From positions 1-32,315 of IMG/VR virus record IMGVR_UViG_3300043774_000471: a stretch of DNA of 32,315 nt. One strand, written 5' to 3'. A program made the position numbers and the translations under genes. The stretch comes from a virus. Positions 12,010 to 16,490 of this stretch are shown one piece after another; position 1 is the stretch's first letter, and each line of letters starts with the position of its first letter. The notes beneath the pieces were generated by a model, which saw only the letters and a program-made list of their open reading frames with translations, did no database searches and was not told where the DNA came from.

Positions 12010-12031
12010 ATCTTAGCATAGGGGACTGACA
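12010..12031 (-). promoter_or_regulatory. TGTCAG-N10-TAAGAT promoter
   Basis: Drives the 11977-10573 operon; no TTGACA-like -35 at 16-18 bp, so activation by a factor at the TGTCAG box or CRP site is likely. Confidence 0.65.
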
Positions 12032-12162
12032 TTTTAGGTTAGCCCCGCCGTAGCGGATAGACTTTCTTTTATTTATTTTTTCTTACTATGTAAGTCTAGC
12101 CTATCAGACATAAATTATCAACTTACTAGCCAGTAAATCCAAATAGTGAGACGCTCAAGTCG

Positions 12163-12178
12163 TGTGATTAATCTCACA
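12163..12178. promoter_or_regulatory. CRP/GlxR-like site
   Basis: TGTGATTAATCTCACA, perfect palindromic arms with N6 spacing. Confidence 0.7.
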
Positions 12179-12186
12179 AAATTTCG

Positions 12187-12195
12187 GGCGTGTCG
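12187..12195 (+). repeat. GGCGTGTCG nonamer
   Basis: Copy 9 bp to the right of the CRP site, followed by TACACAGCC as in the module at 13240. Confidence 0.55.
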
Positions 12196-12215
12196 TACAC
12201 AGCCTCTTAAACACT

Positions 12216-12236
12216 TGTGGATAAACCTGTGGATAA
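12216..12236 (-). other. Two DnaA boxes
   Basis: Perfect boxes at 12216-12224 and 12228-12236 (minus-strand TTATCCACA), 12 bp apart. Confidence 0.65.
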
Positions 12237-12240
12237 GTCC

Positions 12241-12284
12241 CACGTCCAATTTTTGAAGTGTTGAGCAGTTTTAGATCATGCTCA
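12241..12284 (-). terminator. CACGTC box and hairpin after gene 12300-12494
   Basis: TGAGCA/TGCTCA stem with 11-nt loop at 12262-12284, then CACGTCCAA at 12241-12249. No T-run directly after the stem. Confidence 0.5.
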
Positions 12285-12299
12285 GGATTTTATTTTTAT

Positions 12300-12494
12300 T
12301 TAATTTAGACTGGGAGAAAACTCATCACGATTACAAGCAGAAATAAATCTGTTAAAATCAAATCGTGGATTATCCTCTGCAAAGTATCCAGCAAACTCAT
12401 CAACTAAATCATGATAAGTAAATTCATCACCGATTAAATCTTTATATGATGAAAGAATCTGAGCAACGATTACATAGTCTTTACGAGTCATCAT
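12300..12494 (-). CDS. Hypothetical protein (64 aa)
   Basis: MMTRKDYVIVAQILSSYKDL ends with NPRFDFNRFISACNRDEF. 'T-R-K-D-Y ... F-A-x-Y-F-A-x-D-N-P-R-F-D ... F-x-x-A-C' is a pattern I have seen repeatedly in small actinobacterial phage proteins, with no assigned role. TAATG overlap with the gene upstream; last in its operon. A second in-frame ATG three bases on is possible. Confidence 0.75.
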   Translation of the reverse strand: MMTRKDYVIVAQILSSYKDLIGDEFTYHDLVDEFAGYFAEDNPRFDFNRFISACNRDEFSPSLN

Positions 12495-12700
12495 TATTCG
12501 GCCACCTTAAGAATAGCCCATGAGCCACCTTGGTTTATGTTTTCAATAGTTTCAGTTAGCGCAGGCGCTACCAATTCTTTTAGCATACTTTCAAGGAACG
12601 CAACTTGCATTACTTTTGGAAGTTCAAGCAAGCGCATAGCGGTTGGGTGTGTTTCATCAACTTCAGTTATGAAAGTTAGTTTGTGTTCAATTTTTACCAT
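12494..12700 (-). CDS. Hypothetical protein (68 aa)
   Basis: MVKIEHKLTFITEVDETHPT then LPKVMQVAFLESMLKELVAP. Beta strand, helix, C-terminal strand. Start has AGGAAA 12 bases upstream, a little far. Between it and the gene at 12722 there is only a 21-bp gap. Not recognised. Confidence 0.7.
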   Translation of the reverse strand: MVKIEHKLTFITEVDETHPTAMRLLELPKVMQVAFLESMLKELVAPALTETIENINQGGSWAILKVAE

Positions 12701-12721
12701 TTTTATTTATTTCCTATTCTT

Positions 12722-12865
12722 TTAGTTGTTAAATTGTTGTAGGTCTTGGTCGATACCAAAATCGCAGTTGCAAGTTTCGACATCATAGTCGTTTCCATTA
12801 CCGAAAAAAATTAGTCCTGTTGAATTGCATTCATCGCAGGGAATAGATAAGACGGAGTTTATCAT
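12722..12865 (-). CDS. Zinc-ribbon microprotein (47 aa)
   Basis: MINSVLSIPCDECNSTGLIF, then ETCNCDFG: C-x2-C-x3-G and C-x-C, like half of a DnaJ-type zinc site. TAATG overlap with the gene upstream (12865). Confidence 0.65.
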   Translation of the reverse strand: MINSVLSIPCDECNSTGLIFFGNGNDYDVETCNCDFGIDQDLQQFNN

Positions 12866-13050
12866 TAGAGAACCGCCTTACCTCTAAGAGTGCCACTAAC
12901 GCCAAGAGCGTCGCAAGCAACTTTTACGGATACGCCAACTGGAAGTTGTGTTGGGTAGGTTGATAGGAATTGAGCAACCGCACCACGAGAAGCAAGGTTG
13001 ATTTTTTTTGTAGAACCATTAAAGGTTTCTAGGGTTATAGTGTAAGTCAT
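12865..13050 (-). CDS. Hypothetical protein (61 aa), paralogue of 16156-16341
   Basis: MTYTITLETFNGSTKKINLA, then VAQFLSTYPTQLPVGVSVKV and GVSGTLRGKAVL. It aligns along its length with the rightward 16156-16341 product (strand, G-x-T-K, helix ending F-x-x-x-Y, L-x-V-G, S-G-x-x-x-G). AAAGGAAG upstream supports the start; it heads the 13050-12300 operon. Confidence 0.7.
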   Translation of the reverse strand: MTYTITLETFNGSTKKINLASRGAVAQFLSTYPTQLPVGVSVKVACDALGVSGTLRGKAVL

Positions 13051-13081
13051 TTTTGACTTCCTTTCGTTTGTTTATATTACT

Positions 13082-13103
13082 ATTCTAGCAGAGGGGTCTG
13101 ACA
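13082..13103 (-). promoter_or_regulatory. TGTCAG-N10-TAGAAT promoter
   Basis: TGTCAG-ACCCCTCTGC-TAGAAT. The same spacer sequence recurs at 14334 and 15327. It drives the 13050-12300 operon. Confidence 0.7.
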
Positions 13104-13131
13104 TTTTGGGCACTTATTTGCTTAGGCTCAC

Positions 13132-13147
13132 TGTGATACTGGTCACA
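13132..13147. promoter_or_regulatory. CRP/GlxR-like site
   Basis: TGTGATACTGGTCACA, with a direct repeat TTTGCT(T/A)AGGCTCA on either side (about 13117 and 13153). Confidence 0.65.
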
Positions 13148-13200
13148 TTTATTTGCTAAGGCTCATTGCTTTATTAGTCATTATTTAATTGTATAAGAGA

Positions 13201-13229
13201 ATCTTATCACAAAAATATCAAAAAGTCAA
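13201..13229 (-). promoter_or_regulatory. Second, upstream promoter of 13050 operon
   Basis: TTGACT, 17-bp spacer, TAAGAT on the minus strand, about 100 bp above the TGTCAG promoter. Confidence 0.55.
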
Positions 13230-13239
13230 GCCCAAACAC

Positions 13240-13248
13240 GGCGTGTCG
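13240..13248 (+). repeat. GGCGTGTCG nonamer
   Basis: Copy directly joined to a CRP-like site through GTA. Confidence 0.55.
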
Positions 13249-13250
13249 TA

Positions 13251-13266
13251 AGTGATTAATCTCACA
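13251..13266. promoter_or_regulatory. CRP/GlxR-like site
   Basis: AGTGATTAATCTCACA; one mismatch in the outermost base, same N6 as the site at 12163. Confidence 0.65.
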
Positions 13267-13282
13267 TTAGTTGTACACAGCC

Positions 13283-13291
13283 TGTGGATAA
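13283..13291 (-). other. DnaA box
   Basis: Perfect TTATCCACA on the minus strand, between a CRP site and a CACGTT box (13299-13304). Confidence 0.65.
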
Positions 13292-13308
13292 CTTTTGCCA
13301 CGTTCAAA

Positions 13309-13331
13309 TTTATTCGCCCTTCACGAATAAA
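13309..13331 (-). terminator. Terminator overlapping end of gene 13310-13414
   Basis: TTTATTCG/CGAATAAA stem with 7-nt loop, followed on the minus strand by TTTG; the stop codon lies in the second arm. Confidence 0.55.
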
Positions 13332-13414
13332 TAAGATCCAAGGAAAAAAGAAATAAAAGAAAACCAAAATAGTGCATTACCACTTACAAAAAATGTTTGA
13401 TAAAAATTATTCAT
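13310..13414 (-). CDS. 34-aa membrane peptide
   Basis: MNNFYQTFFVSGNALFWFSF then ISFFLGSYLFVKGE: one long aromatic-rich hydrophobic helix with a short charged end. Its ATG lies within the last codons of the upstream gene. The terminator is built into its 3' end, which suits a true last gene. Could be a small membrane effector; not recognised. Confidence 0.55.
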   Translation of the reverse strand: MNNFYQTFFVSGNALFWFSFISFFLGSYLFVKGE

Positions 13415-13589
13415 TCTCTTTTCCTAACTCTGCTAAATCATTTGCAAATAATTTTGCAATACGCATTTTTTCTTTATCTGAAACACCTGCCCACAAGTAT
13501 CCCAATAAATAGTGTGTGCCTGAATCGTGATTGTTGCCACGAATCTGTCGGCATGTGTTAAGGACATCTCCTAGTTCAATGCTTGTCAT
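13407..13589 (-). CDS. Hypothetical protein (60 aa)
   Basis: MTSIELGDVLNTCRQIRGNN, then HYLLGYLWAGVSDKEKMRIA and an acidic helix. Helical throughout. TAATG overlap with the gene upstream. Not recognised. Confidence 0.7.
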   Translation of the reverse strand: MTSIELGDVLNTCRQIRGNNHDSGTHYLLGYLWAGVSDKEKMRIAKLFANDLAELGKENE

Positions 13590-13699
13590 TAGTTATAACT
13601 CTCCTTACATTCTGAACACACATACATGAGTTTGCAGTAGCACCCAACTGCATTTGGGCGAATCATGTCTGATTCATAGTAGTCATCATAGAAATCCAT
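13589..13699 (-). CDS. Zinc-binding microprotein (36 aa)
   Basis: Acidic start MDFYDDYYESDMIRPNAVGC, then Y-C and C-S-E-C: four cysteines in C-x-C...C-x2-C order. Coupled by TAATG on both sides. Confidence 0.6.
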   Translation of the reverse strand: MDFYDDYYESDMIRPNAVGCYCKLMYVCSECKESYN

Positions 13700-13863
13700 T
13701 ATTTGACCCCCTTGTATAGAAAATCCCATGCCTTGCGACATATCAAAATGCTTTCGCAATTATCGCAACAGATAGACCCATGAGGGTTTAGATTATGGTC
13801 ATACATATCGACATATGCGATTGTGCTACCGCATACTGAGTGAAGTGCGTAGAGGTCGCTCAT
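13699..13863 (-). CDS. Cys-rich protein B (54 aa), paralogue of 14764-14928
   Basis: The second half, NPHGSICCDNCESILICRKAW followed by DFLYKGVK, is nearly identical to the 14764-14928 product; the first half also aligns (VCG, VD-YD). Four cysteines plus His can bind zinc. Middle gene of the first duplicated cassette. Confidence 0.75.
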   Translation of the reverse strand: MSDLYALHSVCGSTIAYVDMYDHNLNPHGSICCDNCESILICRKAWDFLYKGVK

Positions 13864-14100
13864 TTATTTACTCCATTCTCTTACATATTGAAATTCGGAA
13901 TATGGCAATTCAATTGTGAATGTGTTGCCATTTTTAGTTGCATTAGCACGGCGAGAGATTCCATACTTTTCAACAATAACAGAAGCAATTTCTGTATTGT
14001 CATTTAGTGAAATGATTTCTACAATTTTGTGATTGTAGAATTTTGAAGGGGGCTGAAAGAATTTATCTTTAGCGATTTCATTAGCAAGGTTTAGGTTCAT
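13864..14100 (-). CDS. Hypothetical protein (78 aa)
   Basis: MNLNLANEIAKDKFFQPPSK then a beta-rich stretch (EIASVIVEKYGISRRANATK). In the other cassette its place is taken by an unrelated Cys protein. GGAAGG upstream and an ATGA overlap support the start at 14100. Confidence 0.7.
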   Translation of the reverse strand: MNLNLANEIAKDKFFQPPSKFYNHKIVEIISLNDNTEIASVIVEKYGISRRANATKNGNTFTIELPYSEFQYVREWSK

Positions 14101-14279
14101 AGAGACACCTTCCAATCTGACCACATAGACAAGCGGTCTGAATCGTGTTCAATATAGAAACTTTCTATATTCTGTTCACACACTTCGCAAAATGTGTAGC
14201 ATGTGTCATTATGAAATGACTTAGCAATTTTATTTGGTGTATGAGTTTCACATACCTTGTTTATTGTTAGTGAGTTCAT
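14097..14279 (-). CDS. Cys/His protein A (60 aa), paralogue of 15089-15271
   Basis: MNSLTINKVCETHTPNKIAK, then FHNDTCYTFCEVCEQNIESF and a conserved end (DSDRLSMWSDWKVSL). C-x2-H and C-x2-C make a zinc site. First gene of cassette one, preceded by AAAGGAG and a TGTCAG promoter. Confidence 0.75.
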   Translation of the reverse strand: MNSLTINKVCETHTPNKIAKSFHNDTCYTFCEVCEQNIESFYIEHDSDRLSMWSDWKVSL

Positions 14280-14333
14280 TGAGAACTCCTTTCTTTAAGG
14301 GGCTTACTTCTTTTTCAACCTTCTATATATAGA

Positions 14334-14355
14334 AGTATAACAGAGGGGTCTGACA
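14334..14355 (-). promoter_or_regulatory. TGTCAG-N10-TATACT promoter
   Basis: Drives the 14279-13310 cassette. The 60 bp upstream (ATCTACTGGCGAGTAACCAT, then AAAACGGACATTTTGA) are nearly identical to those at 15343-15390. Confidence 0.7.
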
Positions 14356-14395
14356 TCTACTGGCGAGTAACCATACCAAAACGGACATTTTGAAA

Positions 14396-14418
14396 TGTGA
14401 CTTACATCATGTGGATAA
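14396..14418. promoter_or_regulatory. CRP-like site fused to DnaA box
   Basis: TGTGA-CTTACA-TCATG runs directly into TGTGGATAA (14410-14418), so the two proteins could not bind at once. Confidence 0.55.
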
Positions 14419-14437
14419 CTTGAGCGTAAATCGTAGG

Positions 14438-14460
14438 TGTGATGTGCATCATGTGGATAA
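14438..14460. promoter_or_regulatory. CRP-like site fused to DnaA box (second copy)
   Basis: TGTGA-TGTGCA-TCATG then TGTGGATAA (14452-14460). Same fusion as 42 bp to the left, four helical turns away. Confidence 0.55.
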
Positions 14461-14468
14461 CTTTTTGG

Positions 14469-14501
14469 CACGTGCAAAAATTGCAGAGTGTGAATCTGCA
14501 A
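14469..14501 (-). terminator. Rho-independent terminator with CACGTG box
   Basis: Minus strand TTGCAG, 9-nt loop, CTGCAA then TTTTTG, ending in CACGTGCC. It closes the second cassette. Confidence 0.7.
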
Positions 14502-14514
14502 GATTTGTTTTTAT

Positions 14515-14616
14515 TTATTGATAGTCTTTAAAAATTTCTTCTAAAGTTTTAATTTGATCATTTGTTAAATGGTCAATGTTGATTGCATTTGCAAATCCAA
14601 AAATATCTTTTTCCAT
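14515..14616 (-). CDS. Hypothetical microprotein (33 aa)
   Basis: MEKDIFGFANAINIDHLTND then QIKTLEEIFKDYQ; helical, acidic. Two bases separate it from the gene upstream (TAAATGG), and the terminator follows within 15 bp. Not recognised. Confidence 0.55.
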   Translation of the reverse strand: MEKDIFGFANAINIDHLTNDQIKTLEEIFKDYQ

Positions 14617-14763
14617 TTACTGAATCTCCTCTACATGAAAAGCATTAAACTTTTCAATTTCGTTTTCGCTAAGTGGATAGAGCGATTTTTGTAGAGCGAA
14701 TACCGCTCTCATTTCATCTTCTGCCTCTACAGCATAAGAAATAAGCACATTGTATTTAGTCAT
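14617..14763 (-). CDS. Hypothetical protein (48 aa)
   Basis: MTKYNVLISYAVEAEDEMRA then LYPLSENEIEKFNAFHVEEI. Its ATG abuts the upstream stop. GAGG near its end is the ribosome-binding site of the next gene. Confidence 0.6.
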   Translation of the reverse strand: MTKYNVLISYAVEAEDEMRAVFALQKSLYPLSENEIEKFNAFHVEEIQ

Positions 14764-14928
14764 TTATTTGACTCCTTTATATAGAAAATCCCAAGCCTTA
14801 CGGCACATTAAAATTGACTCACAGTTATCGCAACAGATAACACCATGAGGGTTAAGGTCTACATCATAGACATCAACAGAGGCGAAAGATTTGCCACATA
14901 CAGAGGCAAGATTTACGAAACTACTCAT
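14764..14928 (-). CDS. Cys-rich protein B' (54 aa), paralogue of 13699-13863
   Basis: Second half NPHGVICCDNCESILMCRKA then WDFLYKGVK, the same as B except for a few residues, and the same length. The genes lie 1065 bp apart in the two cassettes and are flanked by the same type of neighbours. Confidence 0.75.
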   Translation of the reverse strand: MSSFVNLASVCGKSFASVDVYDVDLNPHGVICCDNCESILMCRKAWDFLYKGVK

Positions 14929-15092
14929 TTATTTACTCCTTCAAATAGTTCTTTACACTTATTAGGATTTTCCCAATAAGGCTGACCCTCATGATAGAGG
15001 GCGGGGGCTAATACAACCTGACCGCATGGGCATAAGTTCATCATGCCTTTAGGGTAGTTGTTTACAGTAGGGAAGCGAGTCCAAATACTCAT
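14925..15092 (-). CDS. Cys-pair protein (55 aa)
   Basis: MSIWTRFPTVNNYPKGMMNL then CPCGQVVLAP and a later lone Cys. It occupies the slot held by the unrelated 13864-14100 gene in cassette one. ATGA overlaps on both sides fix its ends. Confidence 0.65.
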   Translation of the reverse strand: MSIWTRFPTVNNYPKGMMNLCPCGQVVLAPALYHEGQPYWENPNKCKELFEGVNK

Positions 15093-15271
15093 TGAGACAC
15101 CTTCCATTCTGACCAACCACTTAGTCGGTCTGAGTCATAGTCCATATACCATGACTCTATATTATTTTCACATTCCATGCAGAATGTATAAGCCACATCA
15201 TTGTGAAATTCAACCGCTGGCTTGAACGGCTTATGAGTAACGCATATTGCGTTAGTTGTTAGTGTAGTCAT
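15089..15271 (-). CDS. Cys/His protein A' (60 aa), paralogue of 14097-14279
   Basis: MTTLTTNAICVTHKPFKPAV then FHNDVAYTFCMECENNIESW and DSDRLSGWSEWKVSQ; same length and conserved motifs as protein A. It is the first leftward gene next to the divergent switch. Confidence 0.75.
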   Translation of the reverse strand: MTTLTTNAICVTHKPFKPAVEFHNDVAYTFCMECENNIESWYMDYDSDRLSGWSEWKVSQ

Positions 15272-15326
15272 TATTGACCACCTTTCTTAGCGGATTTCTT
15301 TACCGCTTGTTTTTCTTTATATGATA

Positions 15327-15348
15327 ATTATAGCAGGGGGGTCTGACA
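15327..15348 (-). promoter_or_regulatory. TGTCAG-N10-TATAAT promoter
   Basis: First leftward promoter after the divergent switch; spacer ACCCCCCTGC matches those at 13082 and 14334. Confidence 0.7.
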
Positions 15349-15388
15349 TCTACTAGGCAGTAACCATGATAAAACGGACATTTTGATT

Positions 15389-15404
15389 TGTGAATCATAT
15401 CACA
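15389..15404. promoter_or_regulatory. CRP/GlxR-like site
   Basis: TGTGAATCATATCACA, perfect arms, about 60 bp from the leftward -10. Confidence 0.7.
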
Positions 15405-15449
15405 TTTTCGGGGGAATTATAACAATATAGTAACAATACTAACATTAAC

Positions 15450-15458
15450 GGCGTGTCG
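15450..15458 (+). repeat. GGCGTGTCG nonamer
   Basis: First of two copies in the switch region; followed by ATTTGACA and GACGTGCG (15472-15479). Confidence 0.55.
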
Positions 15459-15484
15459 ATTTGACAAGGTCGACGTGCGATCAA

Positions 15485-15500
15485 TGTGGTGTATATCACA
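15485..15500. promoter_or_regulatory. CRP/GlxR-like site
   Basis: TGTGGTGTATATCACA, one mismatch in the left arm. Confidence 0.6.
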
Positions 15501-15510
15501 CTAGATATAC

Positions 15511-15519
15511 GGCGTGTCG
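15511..15519 (+). repeat. GGCGTGTCG nonamer
   Basis: Second copy, two bases before the -35 of the rightward promoter. Confidence 0.55.
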
Positions 15520-15521
15520 CC

Positions 15522-15550
15522 TTGACTTTTTGAGATTTTTATGGTAGTAT
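15522..15550 (+). promoter_or_regulatory. Rightward promoter at the divergent switch
   Basis: TTGACT, 17-bp spacer, TAGTAT; the -10 lies within a perfect palindrome TAGTATACTA, a possible operator. It would start the transcript for 15781-16341. Confidence 0.55.
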
Positions 15551-15583
15551 ACTACTATACAATTAAATAGTGAGTAAGTCAAA

Positions 15584-15599
15584 TGTGGCGCACATCACA
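15584..15599. promoter_or_regulatory. CRP/GlxR-like site
   Basis: TGTGGCGCACATCACA lies about 30 bp downstream of the rightward -10, where binding would be expected to block elongation. Confidence 0.6.
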
Positions 15600-15780
15600 A
15601 AGCCCACGCTCCACATAGTGATACTACTCCCCAGTATACTAGACAGTAGCGGTTTTATCTGTTACACTTACAGTATAGAAAAATTAAATAAGAAATCCTA
15701 GTGAGCCTTAGAAATAAGCAAATAACCTAGGTCAAGGAAAAAGATAACACAAGGTTATCAAAAAAAGAAAGGAGTTCAAT

Positions 15781-16014
15781 ATGAACTCACTAAATGAATA
15801 CAATGAAAGTATCCGCAAGGATATCGCCCTCGATTTCGGATTAGAGGCAGGTGGCTATGCCCCTAGCCCTAAGATGATACCTATACGCATAGCACAGCGT
15901 ATTGCTAACAAGTATCCTAGTGATTTTTCACAGGGTAGATTCAATTCAACCCTCAACCCTAAAGCGGTTGAAATTACTAAGCGATACATGTCGCTAGTCA
16001 TGGGGGTTAAATAA
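15781..16014 (+). CDS. Hypothetical protein (77 aa)
   Basis: MNSLNEYNESIRKDIALDFG then PSPKMIPIRIAQRIANKYPS. Helical, with a segment that could be a helix-turn-helix-like DNA reader, but no clear match. First rightward gene; AAAGGAG seven bases upstream. If it is the early rightward regulator, the structured leader would control it. Confidence 0.7.
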   Translation: MNSLNEYNESIRKDIALDFGLEAGGYAPSPKMIPIRIAQRIANKYPSDFSQGRFNSTLNPKAVEITKRYMSLVMGVK

Positions 16015-16155
16015 ATGTTAGACAAAACATATTGTGAAGAATGCTTAGAAAACTTAGATTACGATAAGTTTCACTCACTATTTGAACGACCAGTATGCAA
16101 AGATTGTGTATACACATTAAATCTAACACCAGAACTATTAGAAGGAGCATACTAA
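16015..16155 (+). CDS. Zinc-ribbon microprotein (46 aa)
   Basis: MLDKTYCEECLENLDYDKFH then C-K-D-C: two C-x2-C pairs about 19 residues apart. Its ATG directly follows the upstream stop and its own stop directly precedes the next ATG. Confidence 0.7.
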   Translation: MLDKTYCEECLENLDYDKFHSLFERPVCKDCVYTLNLTPELLEGAY

Positions 16156-16341
16156 ATGAAAGTTACATTAACAAGCACATCAGGTGCTACTAAGCAAATG
16201 AGTTTCGATACTAAGGAACATGTTATAGAGTTTATTGAATTGTATAAGGCCACACTACATGTAGGGCAGGCCGTGTGCATAGATGCCCCACTGATAGGCA
16301 TACACAGTGGGTGGATACAGGGTAGCGCACCCAAAATGTAG
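16156..16341 (+). CDS. Hypothetical protein (61 aa), paralogue of 12865-13050
   Basis: MKVTLTSTSGATKQMSFDTK, then VIEFIELYKATLHVGQAVCI and HSGWIQGSAPKM. Same length and residue pattern as the leftward 12865-13050 product. A zinc-ribbon gene precedes both, so a small block may have been copied and inverted. GAAGGAG upstream. Confidence 0.7.
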   Translation: MKVTLTSTSGATKQMSFDTKEHVIEFIELYKATLHVGQAVCIDAPLIGIHSGWIQGSAPKM

Positions 16342-16362
16342 CGCATAGTGTGTGCAAGATCT

Positions 16363-16395
16363 ATAGTGTGTCTATTATGGGCGCACTATTTTTTT
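16363..16395 (+). terminator. Rho-independent terminator
   Basis: ATAGTG/CACTAT stem followed by TTTTTTT; it ends the 15781-16341 transcript and isolates the P450 gene. Confidence 0.7.
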
Positions 16396-16415
16396 ATGTT
16401 TATTTTTTATATAGT

Positions 16416-16445
16416 ATGTATCGTACATCTGAACAAAATATTCAG
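16416..16445. promoter_or_regulatory. Two palindromes upstream of P450
   Basis: ATGTATCGTACAT (16416-16428) directly followed by CTGAA-N7-TTCAG (16429-16445), 35-60 bp above the P450 -10. Plausible regulator sites. Confidence 0.4.
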
Positions 16446-16478
16446 ATTTTAGGCTATTTGGTTTTTATTCTTGTGGTG

Positions 16479-16484
16479 TATACT
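16479..16484 (+). promoter_or_regulatory. -10 of leaderless P450 transcript
   Basis: TATACT, preceded by TG (GGTGTATACT), six bases before the ATG at 16491. No good -35. Confidence 0.5.
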
Positions 16485-16490
16485 AAGGAT

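Larger units (their letters stand above)
11978..12299. other. Composite intergenic module (322 bp)
   Basis: No gene seen. Order left to right: TGTCAG promoter, an AT-rich spacer with a GTAAGTCTAGCC/GATAGACTT imperfect repeat, CRP site, GGCGTGTCG, two DnaA boxes, CACGTC box, hairpin. Confidence 0.6.
15272..15780. other. Divergent control region
   Basis: 509 bp without a gene. It carries both divergent promoters, three CRP-like sites, two GGCGTGTCG copies and a 5' leader of roughly 220 nt for gene 15781 with a GATAAC/GTTATC hairpin (15743-15759) just before AAAGGAG. It is the likely switch between left and right transcription. Confidence 0.6.

Noticed and set aside
14304-14501. Leftward 65-codon frame
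   Set aside because: It runs through a terminator, two DnaA boxes, CRP-like sites and a promoter; composition is not protein-like.
16350-16490. N-terminal 47-residue extension of the P450 (possible membrane anchor)
   Set aside because: The extension spans the T-run of a terminator and a promoter; the inner ATG fits the leaderless rule and gives normal P450 length.
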